Part shown: positions 60,501-64,000 of the stretch, in pieces
How positions within the stretch are numbered: position 1 is the first letter of the stretch
How the letters are laid out: each line of letters begins with the position of its first letter
Assembly (NCBI GenBank): GCA_036583965.1
Contig: JAZBQD010000001.1
Location: forward strand, 16,359,892 to 16,423,891
DNA: 64,000 nt
From: Prunella strophiata
Lineage: Eukaryota > Chordata > Aves > Passeriformes > Prunellidae
Direction of reading: 5' to 3'
Notes under the pieces: model-generated
Told to the model about the DNA's origin: nothing
Seen by the model: only the letters and a program-made list of their open reading frames with translations
Database searches by the model: none
Position numbers and translations under genes: made by a program

Positions 60501-63500
60501 TAGGCTGGAACATGCTGCGTGTCTGACTCTCCTTTCTATGAAAACTCAGAATAATTATTTTTAAAATTAACCAAACACAGGTCTGTATAAAAAGAAATCA
60601 TTGAGGTATACAATTCCCTGAATACAGCTGTGAGGTCAGGAGGTCAGACACATGCTGTGTGCCAACAGCAAAAGGTTAGAGTGGATTTTTAAATCCATTA
60701 TGCTCAAGAGTATGTTCAAAATCATGAAGAAAAGGTTTGCTTCTTACTTGATATCCTCACAGCACATGAAAATCCTGAACACTAAACATGGATTTATATT
60801 AGAAGACAGCTTCTTTCTTTATGACAGAATTATTTTGTAATCAAATGCCACAACCAGATACCACAAGAATAACTTAATGATGTAGGAACACAGAGCTGGC
60901 ACAAAATAAAGTACAGCTCACAACCTCAGGCTGTGTAAACTGATGCAACTTCCTTGATTATCCATTTATACCCTTTTATTCATTTACTTTGGTAATTCAG
61001 AAACCCAATTTAAGATCTAATATGATCTCAGGAAGAATCCATAACCCTCAAACATCTGCAGTGATAGTCAACTGATCAATACAATGATGGCATTCACATG
61101 AATTTCAGCAGAGCACAATTGAGGGCTTGTGCTGAGCTCTGGGATATGTGTGATAAAATATTTTGGTTTAAATCACTCTTGTCTGAAAGCTAAACCTAAT
61201 CTAGCAACTCAGGACTCTGGCTTCTCCAGAAGGATAAAGGAAAACAGATTTACCAGGCTGCAGCTTGGGAATCTCAGCTTTCTGCCTCATGACAGTCAGT
61301 TATTCTAGAAACTCAGGTTTATCTGTTGGGTTTTGTGCTTGTTTAGGAGTAGGAATGAACAACCTGATTTCTCAGTTGAATGTCAGAGACAATCAAGTGT
61401 TTGACAGGTTTCACTTCCTTGACTGCAGAGACTCCATGAGCAGATTACAAGCCTGGACTTGGATGCTCTCCTTAGGAAAACCACAGCAGGAATATTTTCT
61501 TGTATTTCTTGATTGCCCTTCTTTCACCAGTTGTTCATGGAGCTGCTGAACTCTCTGTGCTGAAGCCATTTCCTCTGCCACTGATCCACCCCTGTCTCCC
61601 CAGGTATATTTTTCAGCCACTGCCAGGTGGTTGTGCCCCATTCTCTTACACCCACATCTGTGTGAGACAGCCTGGGGACAAGCCCTGAGCACAGCTTGCA
61701 CAGCAGCACACAAACATCACCTCAAATAGCAGAAACTTTCACCAGTGGCAGCAGAAATCCTGCTGTAGAGCCCCAAGTGCTCTTTTCCACTCCCAACCCA
61801 TCACCTGAGGTCTGCCCCTCTTTTGGCATCACATGCTGATTTCAGGATTGGTGTGACCACTCTGTGGATGAAATTCAACCTTCAGCAAAAGGCAGGAACA
61901 AATACATTTTCTGTGCTTTGTCTTTCTCCTCCCAGAATTATTCTCCTGCTATGCTTACAAAGGCAAAACTGGCAGCATTATTCCCTTCCTCATTGTCACT
62001 GCTGTGATCAGACAGAAGTGCTGCACTCACTTTTTTCTCCTTTCTTTTTGAAGTGTTGGGCAAATATCTGCAATACAAAAGGGGCAAATACAAAATTCAA
62101 CTTCTGCTGACACAAATTATTTTAAAGGTTGCTTTCATACGTGGTCAGGGATGGCAAGACTGCAATGCTCTTGGTGTGTGAGGTCCAGAGGAGGAAGAAA
62201 AAGTGAATTCACTTCAAAACCCAAGCAAATACTCAGTGGAATATTTTGGCAACTCTTCACCAGGTCTAGTCTGCATCACATTTTTAATCTGTGTCCACTT
62301 TCTCATTGCCAAGCCAGTGAGACAATCCTGCTGTCTGCAGTATTGTCCAGAAAGGACAACATCTTTGTAATGCAGAATTTGGAAGGGGATTAAACAAACA
62401 AAAACCCCTCAGAATTAGTTGCCAATGGTTAGAAGTGATTTGTTTATATTTTTTTTCTCCTCCTTGGGACAGTTTTGGCTTGAGCACTGTCTGCATCAGT
62501 ATGGAGATGGCCCCAGACAGGTAACTCAGACCCATCCTGCTGAATGTAAAATTAGTTTTGTGTTAAATTCATGAAGCCCATGGTCCATTGAAATAGTACT
62601 GCTGAGAAAGAATAAGCAAAATATGTAAATGGAGCACACTTTAGCAAATAATTTACAGTATGATCAGGAGTGACTGAGAGTTAACAGGAGATAATAATTG
62701 CCCTTCTGCACTAAAACATGCTTTCTCCCTCTCCTCATCCTCATGGTTTTGATTACCTTAGGATAAACAGATTCTTCAGTAGGAGATAAACTAAGGACAA
62801 CACCTTCAAGTTGGGAGTCTGGTTTATATCCTTAACCAGTGAGTTTGGCAACTACACTTTGTTATTTATAGTCCCCTGATTCCAGTTTGCATGCCAGGAT
62901 ATAAAAAAATCCCAACCAAAAAACCACATATATCAAAAAGCTTGTCAATACTGTGGTGATTGCAGTCATGGCTAAATAACTTTGGATGCCTCTTTAAACC
63001 CCCAAAAGTCCTCACTGGAGTTCCTTTGTTGCTGCTGGCAGAGGAGGGTGCTTCATCCACTGGATCCTTTTAGACTTCTGAGGTTGCTGACATTCTCACT
63101 GCATTCTGTGCCAAGTTTGTATTACTATATCTGCAACTTTAAAAAAAAATGGTTTTAGGCATCCAGATATCCTGCTGGTCATATGTGCAATTTGGAAGGT
63201 AAACATCCAATAAGAATAGCTTCTTTAAAGGCAGCTCCAGTCAGTTTGCATTCATTTAGGGGTATTTTGCATGTACCTCTTAGATCCTCAATGTCAAAAC
63301 TACATTTTTTAATACATTCATTTTCTTCTTTATCTAAAACAAAATACAAAATGAAGAGCCAGTCTTTTCTGACACAAACAAGAAGCTGCTGGGCTGTGTA
63401 TGGAGATTACTTCTACCCCAAGAAGGCAATTACTCCAGGCACTTAATTCCACCCTTATCAATTAACTCCTTTGATGGAAGGAATTTTATCTAGTGGAAAG

Positions 63501-64000
63501 TTGGACAGAGATCTGGTCTGAAAACTTCCAGCATTTTGCCAATGAACTCGTTGCAGGGACACTACTGTGTATATCCAAGGTCTCCAACTATTTAAACCTT
63601 AAGAACTCCTCCAACCAAGTATAAATAAAACACAACAAAAACTGACCAGCAAGTTTACAAATCACACTGATGGAGTAACCCCTCATCCATTGAACAACTC
63701 ACCCAAAATCTTTCTTTACCACATGTTTTTCTTTAAGTCTCATTAGGGGATCTGAGAAGAAATCAAATTTCTCTTCTAGAGCAAGTCATTGCTCAGACAT
63801 GCCAGTAATGACAAGGATGTTGTGGTAGTACATGGAGCTCATCAGAACCCTTCAAGTAGCATTGGAAAAAAAGAAAACCAGGAGGTTTTTGGGCTCTATC
63901 TGCAAAGCTCAGGGACAGATGTGCCAGCAGCAGATGATATTGGTCAGAGAAGGCTGAACACGAGTGGGTTCTTTTCATTGCCTGCCAAAGCAGAGCAGCC
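57571..64000. other. Unique non-coding sequence
   Basis: About 6.4 kb with no recognised gene, RNA or transposon. Frames of 60-146 codons occur on both strands (largest 59255-59695), without family resemblance. CACGTC (59318-59323) and CACGTG (59327-59332) lie close together near AGCGCT at 59335-59340, a small CpG cluster in an otherwise CpG-poor area. Confidence 0.55.

Overview
This window looks like ordinary non-coding vertebrate DNA, most likely from a songbird. It is moderately AT-rich and poor in CpG. It carries short 5'-truncated copies of CR1 LINEs, whose inverted 3' ends have the typical avian tail and body wording. It also holds two old solo LTRs of one endogenous-retrovirus family that I recognise as passerine-like. 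I found no operons, tRNA or rRNA genes, CRISPR arrays or recognisable protein-coding gene. The longest open frames lie inside simple repeats, where stop codons cannot occur, or are chance frames without recognisable homology. The species, and which genes flank the window, cannot be read from the sequence.

Layout. 1-3200 is unique sequence with one degenerate CT-rich repeat (985-1225). 3203-4178 is the most unusual structure: two inverted arms, with perfect 24-bp and 18-bp blocks, enclose an AT-rich core that contains about 504 bp of perfect TAATA repeat. A CpG-bearing block of unknown origin follows (4131-4440). At 5708-6367 there are 660 bp of unbroken purine (GAAA and GAAAAGAAA units). A four-copy 51-bp minisatellite lies at 7513-7713. 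A segment with 14 CpGs in 334 bp follows at 7998-8331, after a kilobase with none. The first solo LTR is at 10267-10728 (TSD CCAG). CR1 pieces lie at 15183-15330, 20944-21163, 21177-21330, 22082-22148 and 27948-28170 (all minus strand) and at 49838-50147 (plus strand). A nine-copy 9-bp repeat made largely of GATA-type sites lies at 49646-49726. The second solo LTR is at 57147-57570 (TSD CCCT). Two palindromes are packed into 35041-35145, and an 18-bp-stem hairpin lies at 54997-55040.

Possible hidden transcription units. Several places combine a good splice acceptor, a good donor or poly(A) signal, and an open frame or plausible non-coding exon: 44758-45395 (+), 54431-54733 (-), 34056-34118 (-), 25619-25725 (+) and 27407-27565 (+). 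None is homologous to anything I recognise. They are offered as testable candidates, not genes. The remaining sequence is described in stretches; apart from poly-A/T runs I see nothing in it.
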